The notes beneath the pieces were generated by a model. It did not search any database and had not been told where the DNA came from. It worked only from the letters and a program-made list of their open reading frames with translations. This document shows, in pieces, positions 45,300 through 56,847 of a DNA stretch of 64,000 bases (position 1 is its first letter; each line of letters starts with the position of its first letter). The DNA lies in the NCBI GenBank assembly GCA_029891385.1, contig CM057232.1, positions 66,959,824 through 67,023,823 of the forward strand, given 5' to 3'. The position numbers were made by a program, and so were the translations under genes. The DNA comes from Erythroxylum novogranatense (lineage: Eukaryota; Streptophyta; Magnoliopsida; Malpighiales; Erythroxylaceae).

Positions 45300-47435
45300 T
45301 GTTGGACCCCGAATTTTTCTTTATGATGTCATTAAGCGTGAATTGTGTTAATTATGTGATTATGCCTTAGTTTGAGGAAATTGGGAGTATTAGTGAATAA
45401 TTGAGATTTATTTGAGTTTAATGTGATTTAAATAGGAATTAAAGGATAAAAGTTTATGAGGGCTTTTTGGGAAGATTGCTTAAGTTGGATTGGTTAAGGC
45501 CTTGCATGGGAGGGCATTTTAGTCCTTGTCTAATCCATTAGGCTTAAGTGAAAGAGTTAGAAGAAAATAGAAGAAAGAAAAGAAAGAAGAAGAGAAGAGG
45601 AAAGTATCGTGGGTGAGGAGAAAGGAGAGTTTGCGATCTTTGTGATTTCCAACAGATTTGAAGCTCATTCCTGGTAAGTTAGCTTCTTTCCATCTTGTTT
45701 CAGTTGGATTAAACTCTAGAATCGATTTGTATGAGTTAGAATCGGTGGTTTAGGGTTTAAAGGTAAAAATGGATAGATTTCCTTAAGTTGTTGGATGTGT
45801 GACTGATTTTGAGGTTTGATTGAGTTAGAAATGTAGTTTGAGACTTGAATCAAGGTTTAGGTATGTTGCATAAGGATTGAAGTGTGAAAATGCAGGAAAA
45901 TCGGGTTCGGAGTCGTTATCCAGGCCCGCACGTCGCGACGTGCGTATGAACACGCCGCGACGTGCGAGTTCGTTGCGACGAGCAAATTTTAGGTTCGCCG
46001 CGACGTGTGGGAAGGGCAACGTCGCGACGAGCGTGAGGAGCACGCCGCGACGTGCGAGGAAATGGTGCACGCGAACGCGGGCGTTCGTGCGAGCCCCCTG
46101 TTTCCAGCAGCGATGAATTTTAGTCTTTTGGGCATATCTTTTGCTGTAGATGTCCAAACAAGGTGATTTCAGATTCGTTGTGAACTAGGAAGAAAGGGCT
46201 ACAAGTTGTATGAAGAAGGGAAGTTCGGAATTAGCCTCTAAGGGTTCGGGAATTTAGATGGAAGTCGTATGTAGACTTTTAGTGCTTTACTTTTGATTTT
46301 CAAGCTTTATGGAATAGTTCTTTTGAATATTAATTGAATGGGAACTTGGTTTGATATAGGAAACCAAGCCGACCTGATCCAATCGCAAGAGGAAGGACCA
46401 CAGTGAGTCAGATACTCAAGCGATATTAGGTGGGTAATATATTTATGGTTATTGTGTGTATAGGCAAATTGCCTTGTGTATGCTTGCTTGCATGTGTGTG
46501 ATACTGCTTGTATTGAATTATGAGAAATATTGCAAATACATTGTGAGCATGATTATGTACTGCCTTGATAGGCATTATGGCCTTTTGTGAGAATGAAAAG
46601 AATGAAAAGCATGATAAAATGCTTTGAGTATGAAACGAATGGTTATGTGCTTTGTTTGGTTGAGAGAGTAACGGATGGAGTCACGTGCACGTTGACGTAT
46701 AGCCTTCTCCCGGCTGCCCGCTTGAGGCAACGAGATCCTTGAGAAATCAGACTCGGATAGTTTACGGAATAAACTTCGGTTTATCCGGATCATTTTATGG
46801 AACTCTCGAACCATTTGTTGTGCATTGCATGATTGATTTGTTAGAAATGATGCATAATAATTGTTATGTTGTGAAGTAGGAATTGCATGACATATTCTCT
46901 TGATGGCTATATGAATGTGAATCAATTGCTAAGTGTTGACTTGCTATACTCGTATACATATATGCTTGAATGTGTGACTCGTTGCCAATGGCTATAAATG
47001 TATATGCCACTGAGCTTCGCAGCTCACCCCTTTATCTCCCACTCCTCAGGTGTAGAGCGGGACGATCGTTGATATTACAAGGCATCAGAAACTTCAAGCT
47101 AGTTAGCAGCTTTGTATTACGTTAGTATTTTGGTTAGCCCGCCAAGCATATCAACATGGAGCATATTCATGTATTTTGGATTTACACTTTATTCTGCATT
47201 ATGTTATTTTGAGAATACTTGTTGAATTTCTTCGGATTGTAATGGCATGAAGCCCCTTGGTTTTTGGGGTGTTTAATTAGAACGATTGTGTGTATGTTAT
47301 TATGTATTCGAACCGCATGTGTGAATAGAAATTATGTATGGATGTTGGGATCGGGTCCGATAGGTTTGGGAGCTCGTCGCTGGCGCAGCCCGAGGGGCCA
47401 CCTCGGGAATAGGGATCTGGGACCCGGGCCCAACA
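45300..47435 (+). repeat. Element C, 5' LTR (2,136 bp)
   Basis: TGTTGGACCCCGAATTTTT to GACCCGGGCCCAACA. CpG island at 45920-46105 with CACGTCGCGACGTG at 45929-45942, better preserved than in A's 3' LTR. Confidence 0.9.
46993..46999 (+). promoter_or_regulatory. Probable TATA box, element C LTR
   Basis: TATAAAT directly after GCCAATGG, as in element A. Confidence 0.4.
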
Positions 47436-47439
47436 TGTT

Positions 47440-47451
47440 TAGTATTAGAGC
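47440..47451 (+). other. Element C primer binding site, decayed
   Basis: TAGTATTAGAGC: two transitions from the TGGTATCAGAGC in element A. Confidence 0.75.
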
Positions 47452-47619
47452 GCCTAGGTTATGTGTCCTCGGCTTAGAATGCATATAGGATGAATTGTGT
47501 GATATATGCTTACTTGTTGCATTGATTGATTGCATTACGTGACATGCATATTATGTATACCTGTAGGAATTTAGATTGCCGTATAGCTAATCCTTAGTGT
47601 TTACCTTTGAAGGAGTACG

Positions 47620-48086
47620 ATGCCACCTCATAGAAGGACACGAGGAGTTTTGCAAAGATCTGTTGCACCTGACTCTCCGACTAGGGAGGAGAGGACTGAT
47701 GAGTCGGTAGCCCCAGGAAATGCTGAGGCTTCTTTAGGGCTGGGTAGTGAGCCTATGCCATCGCAGACTCAGGAGTCCCCGGTTCTGCAGGAGCAAGTGC
47801 CTCCTCTGGATTGGAGGTTGTTTGAGCGCTCACAAGCGCTTGTTCAAAGCATGGGTCGATGCCACACCTTACCTTGTTGAAATAAGAAGAGGAGACAGTT
47901 CAACAAGTTGAGGAAGTATAGAACAGTGGACTTCTACGGGACCACTGATCCCGAGGAAGCCTAGACATGGCTAAGGAAGACCAAGAGGGTGCTAGATCAG
48001 ATGGAGTGTGAGGATGATGAGAGGGTTGTATACGCTGCAAGCTTGCTTCAGGTGGATGCTTTGCATTGGTGGGAGACTGTGCCAGG
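47620..48086 (+). pseudogene. Element C gag, 5' part
   Basis: Starts at ATG 47620 (MPPHRRTRGVLQRS), parallel to A's gag. The frame breaks near 47870 by small indels, and a TAG stands at about 47962 in the PEEAxTWL region. HWWETVPGS is cut by the D insertion and continues at 60902. Confidence 0.8.
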
Positions 48087-48091
48087 GAGTC
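48087..48091. repeat. Target duplication of element D, left (GAGTC)
   Basis: Partner 60897-60901 reads AAATC: two G-to-A changes. Element A, uninterrupted here, has GAGTC followed by AGATGAG, supporting the call. Confidence 0.65.
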
Positions 48092-51000
48092 TGTAGCACC
48101 CCCTTACTATAGGACATATACCGGGATGCCCGTAGGTCATCCCGATATACCTACGATAAGGGTGCGCTACGGACCATCACTGACACTTCATATGGCATCA
48201 ATAATCTTAAAGCATCAATATGAAAATCACTAATTTTTGAAACCATAAATTTTTCTCACATATCATCAAAAGCAGTATTTTACATAACTGTCAGTTTTTC
48301 CTTGTCTGTACATTACTCCAAAAAGGAAATCAAATACAAAAAAACCTTAACTAGGTCATCCTCAAAAGTGCCAAATGACCAATTCGTGAGCCATGACTTC
48401 TCTTGCCAACTCAATCTACACAGCAGGAAAAGTCTCTCTGGAGCTACGAGTCTACTCTCTCGGTCCTGAAAAAATAATTTCCAATTTTGAGTGAGTTTAC
48501 AAACTCAGTGAGGAACCATCATCCATGGTTCACCCAATTCATGCATTGTCAAGTATAACACAATTATAGCATAATAACTCATTCAGAAATATCACAGAAT
48601 CATTCACATGAAACCAAGGCGATTTGCCTTTCACTCAATCAAAGTATTAAATCAAGTGCACATGTAATGCGTATGTGACCCCTTTTTTTTCAATTTATTT
48701 CGTTGTTGTGATTGAGCGCCTAAACTGTCCCAATAAGGGCGCATTATTCGTTGAGTCTGAGGCTCTGTAGCACTGTGGGCTCGAGGCCCAAATACGTTGA
48801 GCTTTAAGCTCTCGGTGGCTGCTCAGGTCACAACTGCCAATTACTAATAATGCATTATGCATGGAATGCACATGGCAATATAAAGCAAAGTTCACATCAT
48901 ATTCGGTCCCAATTTACCACATTCACACACATAGTCACAATTAATCACATTCCAAATCACATATAACACTTCTATTTCATATTCTCCCAACGCATCGGAC
49001 ACCTTCGGTCCGGAACCAGCATAGACAAACACAAAGCCCACCATTATTCTCCACAGTGTTATAAGTGCAAAATATAAATAATTAATAATCGAGAAACCAT
49101 CTAGGTTACTCACCAAATAGCTTCCGAGCTAATGCCGGGAAGTCTCGGCAACGTTCGTGGGATGACGTTCCAACTGTGCCTCTATAATAATCACAATATT
49201 CACATGTCACCAAATGCACAATTAGAAATATTAAATAATGCACATGTAGCAATTTAGATGTGTACAATGCATATTCGTGACATTCCCGACATTTTTCATA
49301 ATTCACATCAAAAAAGATTCCCCTATGTCTTAGGAACCTATAGACACCAGAATTACTCAATTTGGACCTCTATAGGTCCGGATATTGCCAAACTTTACTT
49401 AATTCTCTCACTTAGATTCAATCCCTAAATCTCAATTAAAATCCCACAAGTTCACAATTCCACATGGAGAGGTAGATCATTGACTTATGAATCCGACGTC
49501 TCGAGAATCAGGTCAATCGGAGGTTGGATGACGAAGATATAAGCAAAAAAAAAAGCTTTAGGACAAAACAAAAGAGAAGAGAGTTTGCCCTATTTCCATC
49601 TCTTCCACCATCTGAATTTCTAACATGCATAACTTTTTACACACTTATCCAAAAATTACAAACAAGGTCTCACTGGAAAGGTAATAAGAAACCCTACAAG
49701 TTCCATGAAGGGCTCACAAACCAATCTCACCTCTAAGGGTGGCAAAAACTACTTCAAAGTTACTGCCCATAAATGACCATATGAACAGTAACTGTGTTCT
49801 TCCAATCCTCATAACTTTTTACTCATAACTCCAAATAAGGTACATTATACACCATTAGAAAGCTCTAAACATTTTCTACAATCTTTAAGAAGACCCCTAA
49901 ATCCAATTCAATCTATAAGAGGGTCAAAAATACAAACTAATTCTGCCAATGAAACAGTAAAACTACCATATGAATAGTAACTGCACTCTACAAAAAAATT
50001 CCTATCTTTCCATTCCTTATTCCAAAAATTCCAAGATATATGCCAAAAGAAAGATAAAAACATTTTCTACAAGTTTCATGAATAACTTGGAAGCAAAATC
50101 AACCTCTAAACAACTCAAGTTTTCAAGAAAAGCTTCTGCCTATATAAGTCTCATTCTCACAGTAACAAAATCTTCCAACATTCATAACTTTCCAACCCAT
50201 TGTCGAAGAATTACATACCATATAGCAATAAAAAGCTCAGACAATATACTAAAATTATCAAGAAGGAATTTAAAGGAAATTCCCATTCAAACTAGGTCAA
50301 ATCCTCTCACTAAGGTGGCTGTCCTATTAGGGTTTAAGAAAACAGCCTTTAACCTAAACTATAACAAAACTTTACAAATTTATATCCAACAATTCTTACA
50401 TCCAAAATTCACACAAAAATACCTCATTAGAAAGCTACAACAATCCTCTACAACATTACATAAGGTTACTTGAACCAATTTCACCCTTAACAGTCCCAAA
50501 TAAATGGCAGAACATAAAAAGCACAAGACCTATACACTTAGAGCATTGCACACCAAAGGCTGAATTACCACTTGAACATTAACACACCATAACTTTCAAC
50601 ATACAAATCAAAAAAATTCATACTTAGTGGCGTTAGAAAGATAACACAAAAATCTTTAACTTTCATGAAGTCCAAATTAGCAAATTCAATCCAATTCAAT
50701 CTAAAACAATTCATCAAAGTTTCAGGTCACAAGGTTCGAATACTGTTCACACAGCACCTAACAATTCACTTTGCATGCCAAAATTAAAATCCTTAAGGTT
50801 AGAATTGGACAAAACTTCCTTCATATGAAATCTAGCCATACTTCTTAAGTTTAAGTTAAAATAAACCTCAGCTAAATTGGACAACCATATCAAAAGTTAT
50901 GAGCCAAAATCTGAAACCTACAAAAAAGTCACATTTTCCAGATTTCCTCCCTACCTCAACTCTTTTCATTTCATCACTTTACCTACATCAATATGCATCC

Positions 51001-52140
51001 ATTTGGACCTCTAATTCAGCCATAAGTTCATCACAACATTTACTTGCATAATTAACCAAGATTTGGCAACACATAACATACTAGGTTCTTCCCTAATTTA
51101 ACACCTATCCAACATCATTTTAACATCAAAACCAATCATAACCCCATCCAAAACATATTCAATCATTCATTTACATTCATCCTTAATCAATCAAGAACAC
51201 ATCCTACCCATTTCAACCAACACAATTTCTCATGCAATTAGATGGACAAAAGTCACAATTCATGCATTAAAGTAACATAAAACATAATCTTACCTATTTA
51301 AACTTCAACCCTCTTCAATTTCTCAAACTTCTCACCAACTCTCCAACTTTCCCTATCATATACAACCATCAACTCTCAAAGCTTAGCTTGGGATTTTTCT
51401 TTGTGAACAAAGGAAGAGGAAGCACAAAACATAGGAGGGGTCTTTGTGTAGTGAAGAAGAGTAGAAATTCTAGCAAAAAGGAGGGAGAAAAATCAATGAA
51501 GAAGGGAGGATGAACACCCACGGATGGAGGAGAAAAAAAATGGCTTTTAAAAGTGATTTGGTGACTTCTTGAAGGAGGAGTGTTGTAAATGAAAGAATGA
51601 CTTAAGACAAAATATTAAATGAGAGGACACTTGTCCTTTGATGGAGAGAAAAAGACAAAAATCAATTTATACTATTTAATAAAGGAACCCTAATACAAAT
51701 TCATCTTTAATCCCTCTAATGCTAATGGCTCTATAACAACTCCAAAAAAAATCAATTATCCAATATTTCAGTGCCTTTAGGCAGTACTTTTCAGTACGAA
51801 AAACCTACTCAGTCAGCCAGTTAGAAATTTTCCTATCCGGGCAAGTACCCCAAAAAATTCCAGAAAAATTTTCACAAATTCCTAAAAATGTAAAACACAC
51901 CTAGAGCACTTCAATTCACTTTTTCAAACACAAATATCACATAATTCACAAAAAGTTTCATTTAGACACATATGCCGAGAAATGTCATGAATGCATGTAC
52001 AATCATGTGCATGTGAAAAAATTATCATTCATATAAATATAGAGGCTATATGATGCATGTGCATGCCAAGATATATTTAAACATTCCTAACCCGTCCCAA
52101 TTTACTAAAATACCCTTCCCATCGGTGATGGGATGTTACA
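48092..52140 (-). repeat. Element D, 3' LTR (left, 4,049 bp)
   Basis: Plus strand TGTAGCACCCCC to GGTGATGGGATGTTACA. Contains diverged ~180-200 bp direct repeats (anchors near 49628, 49810, 50001, 50183, 50380, 50588). Short ORFs here recur in the right LTR and are not genes. Confidence 0.9.
49628..50700. repeat. Diverged ~180-200 bp direct repeats in D LTR
   Basis: CATAACTTT-type anchors followed by CCAAAAATT and a CATTAGAAAG or CACTGGAAAG block recur at spacings of about 182, 191, 182, 197 and 208 bp. Also present in the right LTR. Confidence 0.55.
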
Positions 52141-52533
52141 ATTCTCCCCTCCTAATAAAAATTTCGTCCCCAAAATTCTTACCTGCTTGGTCGAACAGGT
52201 GAGGATACTGTCTCCTCATATGCTCCTCGGTCTCCCAAGTTGCTTCTTCAGTTGAGTGGTTCCTCCATAGGACTTTCACCAATGGAATAACCTTGTTCCT
52301 CAACTGCTTTACCCGTGATCCCACAATCTGGACCGGCTCCTCAATATAACTCATATTGCTTGCTACCTCAATCTCCTGAGCCGGAATCACATGTGTCGGA
52401 TCCGATCGATACTTCCGGAGCATACTCACATGGAAGACATTATGCAGCTGAGACATCTCACTCGGTAAATCCAGCTTATAGGCCAAAGGTCCTATACACT
52501 CAATGATCTCATATGGACCAATGTATCTAGGGC
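52136..52533 (-). pseudogene. Element D integrase C-terminus and chromodomain
   Basis: The frame 52486-52136 reads AYKLDLPSEMSQLHNVFHVS and then LVKVLWRNHSTEEATWE and YPHLF, the same chromodomain-type tail as element A, ending NFGDEIF at the polypurine tract. A frameshift near 52500 separates it from the core. Confidence 0.85.
52141..52154 (-). other. Element D polypurine tract
   Basis: TAGGAGGGGAGAAT on the minus strand; near-identical to F's. Confidence 0.8.
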
Positions 52534-53168
52534 TTAACTTGCCCTTCTTCTCAATCTCAAAGACCTCTCCATGGTGACACTCAAGGAAAACTCTGCTTCC
52601 ACATTATACTCCATCTCCTCCGATGTTTGATCCATATAGCTCTTACATCTATCCTGAGCCGCCTTTATGCGACTCCGAATCAGTTTTACCTTGTCCACTG
52701 TATCCTGAATCAGCTCCGGACCTTCAATCATCCTCTCACCCTCTTCATCCCAATATAGAAGCGATCGACACTGTCTCCCATATAATGCCTCATATGGTGC
52801 CATCCCGATGTTACTATGGTAATGATTATTGTAGGCAAATTCAATTAGGGCTAAATACTGATCCCATGCTCCTCTAAACTCCAATACACAAGCCCGAAGC
52901 ATATCCTCAACAGTCTTAATCGTCCTCTCACTCGCCCATCGACCGAGGATGAAATGTCAGATTAAAATTTAACTCGGTACCAATAGCGGCATCGCAAACT
53001 CTTCCAGAACCTCGAAGTAAATCTGGGATCTCGATTCGACACCATAGACAATGGAACCCCATGCAGTCTCACAATCTCAGTCACATACTTCTGGGCCAAT
53101 TGATCAAGAGAATTTTTCTCCCTCACTGACAAGAAATGGGTCGATTTAGTTAACCGGTCCACTATGAC
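52534..53168 (-). pseudogene. Element D integrase core
   Basis: Begins after a TAG at 53169 with [12 protein letters not shown], then [14 protein letters not shown], in which Asn replaces the catalytic Asp of SDRD, a frameshift near 52962-52900, and APYEALYGRQCRS with RIKAAQDRCKSYMD. The Gln/Ser/Glu segment with the third catalytic residue falls in the shifted stretch. Confidence 0.8.
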
Positions 53169-54308
53169 CTAGACAGCATCATGCTGCCTCGGCGTCCTAG
53201 GTAACCCCATAATGAAATCCATAGTAATTTGTTCCCATTTCCACTTAGGAATAGGCAACGAATGAAGCTTCCCCATTGGAGCCTGGTGCTCAGCTTTAAC
53301 CTGCTGGCACATCATACACCTAGAGACATATTCTGTCACCTGCTTCTTCATGCCAGGCCACCAGAAATGTGGCTTAAGAGTGTTATACATCTTGGTAGTA
53401 CCAGGATGCATAGCATAGGTAGCCATATGCGCCTCCTCCAGAATTTCTCGCCTCAAATCATCCATATCCGGCACACATAATCTCTTCCCTAACCATAAAG
53501 TCCCATCTCTCAACTCAAATTCAAAATTTAGATCAGACTTCACTTTCTCTATCAATTTCACCAAAACATGATCCTTATCCTGAACTCTCCTGATCCTATC
53601 ATGTAGCATCGGTCTGAGCTTCAGAGTGGCTACTAAAGCTCCATCATTCAGCATCGGTCTGAGCTTCAGAGTGGCTACTAAAGCTCCATCATGCTCCAGA
53701 TTCAACTGTACATTTAAAGCCCTCAACTGAATCAAATTAGGCAATCGCAATACCTGAATCTGAGCTGCACTGACATGAGACTTCCTGCTCAATGCATCTG
53801 CCACCACATTAGCTTTCCCTAGGTGGTACTCAATGGTGCAATCGTAATCCTTTAGTAGCTCAATCCATCTCCTCTGCCTCAAATTCAACTCTCTCTGACT
53901 CAGCAGGTACCTCAAACTCTTATGGTCAGTGAAGATCTGAAATGTCTCACCATATAAATAGTGTCTCCAAATTTTCGGGGCAAAGACAACTGCAGCTAAC
54001 TCCAAATCATGCACAGGATAATTTACCTCGTGAGACCTCAACTGTCTCGAGGCATAGGCAATCACTCTACCGTGTTGCATCAAAACACATCCCAAGCCCT
54101 GATGCGATGCATCACTATAAACCCCAAAACCTCCTGTCCCAGATGGAATAGCCAACACCGGTGCAGTAGTCAACTGATGTTTCAGCTCCTCAAAGCTCTT
54201 CTGGAACTCCTCAGTCCATCTGAAAGCCACATTCTTCCTCAAAAGTTTTTTCAGAGGGGCTGAGATCAATGAAAACCCCTCGACAAACCTCCGGTAATAA
54301 CCGACCAA
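53169..54308 (-). pseudogene. Element D RNase H and integrase zinc region
   Basis: RNase [37 protein letters not shown] and VVADALSRK retain the catalytic acids. The HHCC region is at about 53420-53290 ([25 protein letters not shown]). It carries a 45-bp tandem duplication at 53605-53694. Bounded by a TGA after RSFL at 54309 and a TAG at 53169. Confidence 0.85.
53605..53694 (-). repeat. 45-bp in-frame tandem duplication in element D pol
   Basis: Units 53605-53649 and 53650-53694 encode [14 protein letters not shown] twice; they differ by about one base. Confidence 0.9.
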
Positions 54309-54941
54309 TCATAGGAAACTCCGAATCTCAGACACATTCCTTAGAGCTTCCCACTTCATCACTGCTTCAATCTTAGTAAGATCAACCTGAATACCCTCTC
54401 TAGTCACTATGTGGCCCAGAAACACTACCTCATCCAGCCAAAATTCACACTTACTGAATTTGGCATATAACTGTTTATCCCTCATAAGCTGCAAAACTAC
54501 CCTCTCTACTCCTGCTCAGCATGCTCCTCTCTACTCCTCGAAAACACCAATATGTCATCAATGAACACAATGACAAACTGATCTAGGTAGGGCTGAAAGA
54601 GCTTATTTATCAAGGCCATAAAAGCTGTCGGGGCATTAGTCAACCCGAACGGCATCACCAGAAACTCAAAATGCCCATACCTGCTCCTGAATGCACTCTT
54701 AGGTACATCACCGCTATTTTTAATGATAGTACCCTGACCTCGAGATCCAGCTTTAGTGAACACCGAGCTCCTCAGAATCGATCAAACAAATCATCAATCC
54801 TAGGCAGTGGATACTTATTCTTCACTGTCACCCGATTCAACTGCCTTTAGTCGATACACAATCTCAGAGTCTCATCCTTCTTCTTCACAAATAATACTGG
54901 AGCTCCCCAAGGTGAGACACTGGGCCTGATAAATCCCTTCT
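54309..54941 (-). pseudogene. Element D reverse transcriptase
   Basis: Palm segment [20 protein letters not shown] and [11 protein letters not shown] (54763-54506) with catalytic DD, then [20 protein letters not shown] after a frameshift near 54500. The fingers (54941-54770) are frameshifted but show [12 protein letters not shown] text near 54800. Confidence 0.8.
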
Positions 54942-56112
54942 CTAACAACTTTGCAACTGAGCCTTCAGCTCCCTCAGTTCCACATGTGCCATCCTATATG
55001 GAGGTATAGATATAGGAGCAGTACCTGGAACGAGATCAATGGTAAACTCTGTCTCCCGATCCGGTGGCAACCCCGGTAACTCATCAGGAAACACATTTGG
55101 AAATTCCCTAACTACGGGAATATCCTGAAGCCTCTGCTCAACTCTCGTGTCAATAACATAAGCCAAATAGGCCTCACAGCCTCCCTGCATCAATCTCAGG
55201 GCACTAAGGAAAGAGATCATCCGGGCTGGCACTGCCTGACTAACTCCTCTGAACACTGTTCTAGGTTGACCAGGAGACTCTAATACGACCTCCTTAGTGT
55301 AGCAGTCCATGATAGCCCTATGGGCAATCAGCCAGTCCATCCCCAGAATCACATCGATCTCTCTCAATGGTAACACTATAAGGTCTGCTCTCAACACTAC
55401 TTGATCAATCTGGATCGAGCACCCCTTGCAGACCTCTCCCAGAGCAATAGTACTACCTAGAGGTGTACTCACCTCTAACCCATACTATAACATCTCCCTA
55501 TCCCCATGCAATCTACATGCCAAATGCGGTGCAAAAAAAGAATGTGTGGATCCTGGATCCATCAATGTAAATGCCTCAATATCATAAATAAGAAGCATAC
55601 CAGCTACAACATCCGGAGAATCCTGGGCCTCCTACCTAGTCATGGCATAGACCCAGGCTGGGGCCGTGGTCAATCGCCTGACCTCAACTCTCACAAAGGA
55701 TCCTCGGCTCCATGGCCTCTACCTCGGACTCTCTCGCCGGATCCACCCCTCGGCTCACAGACCGTAGTATTACTACCAGATCTAGATCGACAACAAACCG
55801 AGCTCCCACAAGAAGGGGCAATCCACGATCGATGATCCATGGAGCCGCATTTAAGCGTGCTCCAACAATCGCCAACACTCCCCATCGTGCCTCTTGTCAC
55901 AATGCTCACAAACTGGGAATCGCCTGCACCTCTACCATCGCCATCGCTGGCCGAATAAATCTCCTCTCTCGTCCATACCCATTTGTGCGATCCTCCAGTG
56001 ACTCGAAAGTCCCGCTCGCGCTTACTAAAGCCTCTGCCCAATCGCCTCGACTCTCACTCGGTCTCTTCCCCCTGGACCCCTGACCCATCCCTGCCTGTCT
56101 CTGCCTCATAAG
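54942..56112 (-). pseudogene. Element D gag C-terminus, protease and RT start
   Basis: Protease motif [11 protein letters not shown] at about 55585-55550 in one frame. The open piece 55472-54942 then runs from STPLGSTIALGEVC through VILGMDWLIAHRAIMDC to FPDELPGLPP and [11 protein letters not shown] at the RT start. The region 56112-55600 (zinc knuckle expected) is degraded; I cannot read a clean CCHC. Confidence 0.75.
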
Positions 56113-56657
56113 CTACTCAACTCTCACTGCAGCAGCCCTAAGCTCAATGAAGGTGCTCATATCAGATTGAGCTAATCTGGTGCGAATCTCCATATTGAGA
56201 CCATGCTCAAATCTCCGGCACCTATCAGCCTCAGTCGAGATCAAAGCAGTAGCATAATCCATGAGCTCATTGAACCTCACCTCATACTCTGCCACTGTCA
56301 TCCTACCCTGTCTCAGCTCCAAAAACTCCTGCATCTTCATTTCCAGATACACCTTGGGCATATAATTGTCTCTAAAATCCCTTAGGAAATCCTCCCATGT
56401 CAGTGGGCAAGGCCTGGTGGTACTACCCAGGACAGTCTTCCACCACTGATAAGCTGGGCCCTGTAGAAGAGAGACTGCATAATCAAACCTCTCGACTGGA
56501 TCACAATCCATCTGATCAAAGACCCTATCACCCGCTCCACCATCCTCACCTCGGTAAGGTCTCAGATCGCCATAGAAATTCTGACCCCTAACAGCCTATC
56601 ATACCTCCTCTCCCGTCTCACGAGAACTCTAGGAGGCAGCTCCTCAGATCGAGTCAT
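56113..56657 (-). pseudogene. Element D gag
   Basis: A likely start is Met 56657 (MTRSEELPPRVLVRRER). After a TGA near 56560 another frame carries the core: FDYAVSLLQGPAYQWWKTVL, WEDFLRDFRDNYMP and EYEVRFNELMDYA to 56113. Matches the Gag capsid region of elements A and C in layout. Confidence 0.75.
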
Positions 56658-56829
56658 CGAGTCACCGAGGACTCTCTACTAGCTCCGACAGATCCCTGAT
56701 CAACTGGTTGATCTATCTGATCAACAAGAACAGATGACCTATAATAAAACAAGAACTCTCATCAGTTTCTGCATTTCTCACAATAATTCAAGCCTAATTA
56801 TGTACTGGTCCCAACAGATGCCAAACCAT

Positions 56830-56841
56830 GCTATGATACCA
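56830..56841 (-). other. Element D primer binding site
   Basis: TGGTATCATAGC on the minus strand: one mismatch to the initiator-Met complement. Confidence 0.8.
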
Positions 56842-56847
56842 CCTAAA

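Noticed and set aside
48092..52140. Numerous 60-170 codon frames in the D and F LTRs (for example 49970-50473)
   Set aside because: AT-rich LTR sequence; the corresponding frames in the sister LTRs are shifted or shortened, no domain is recognisable, and the stretch is made of diverged direct repeats.
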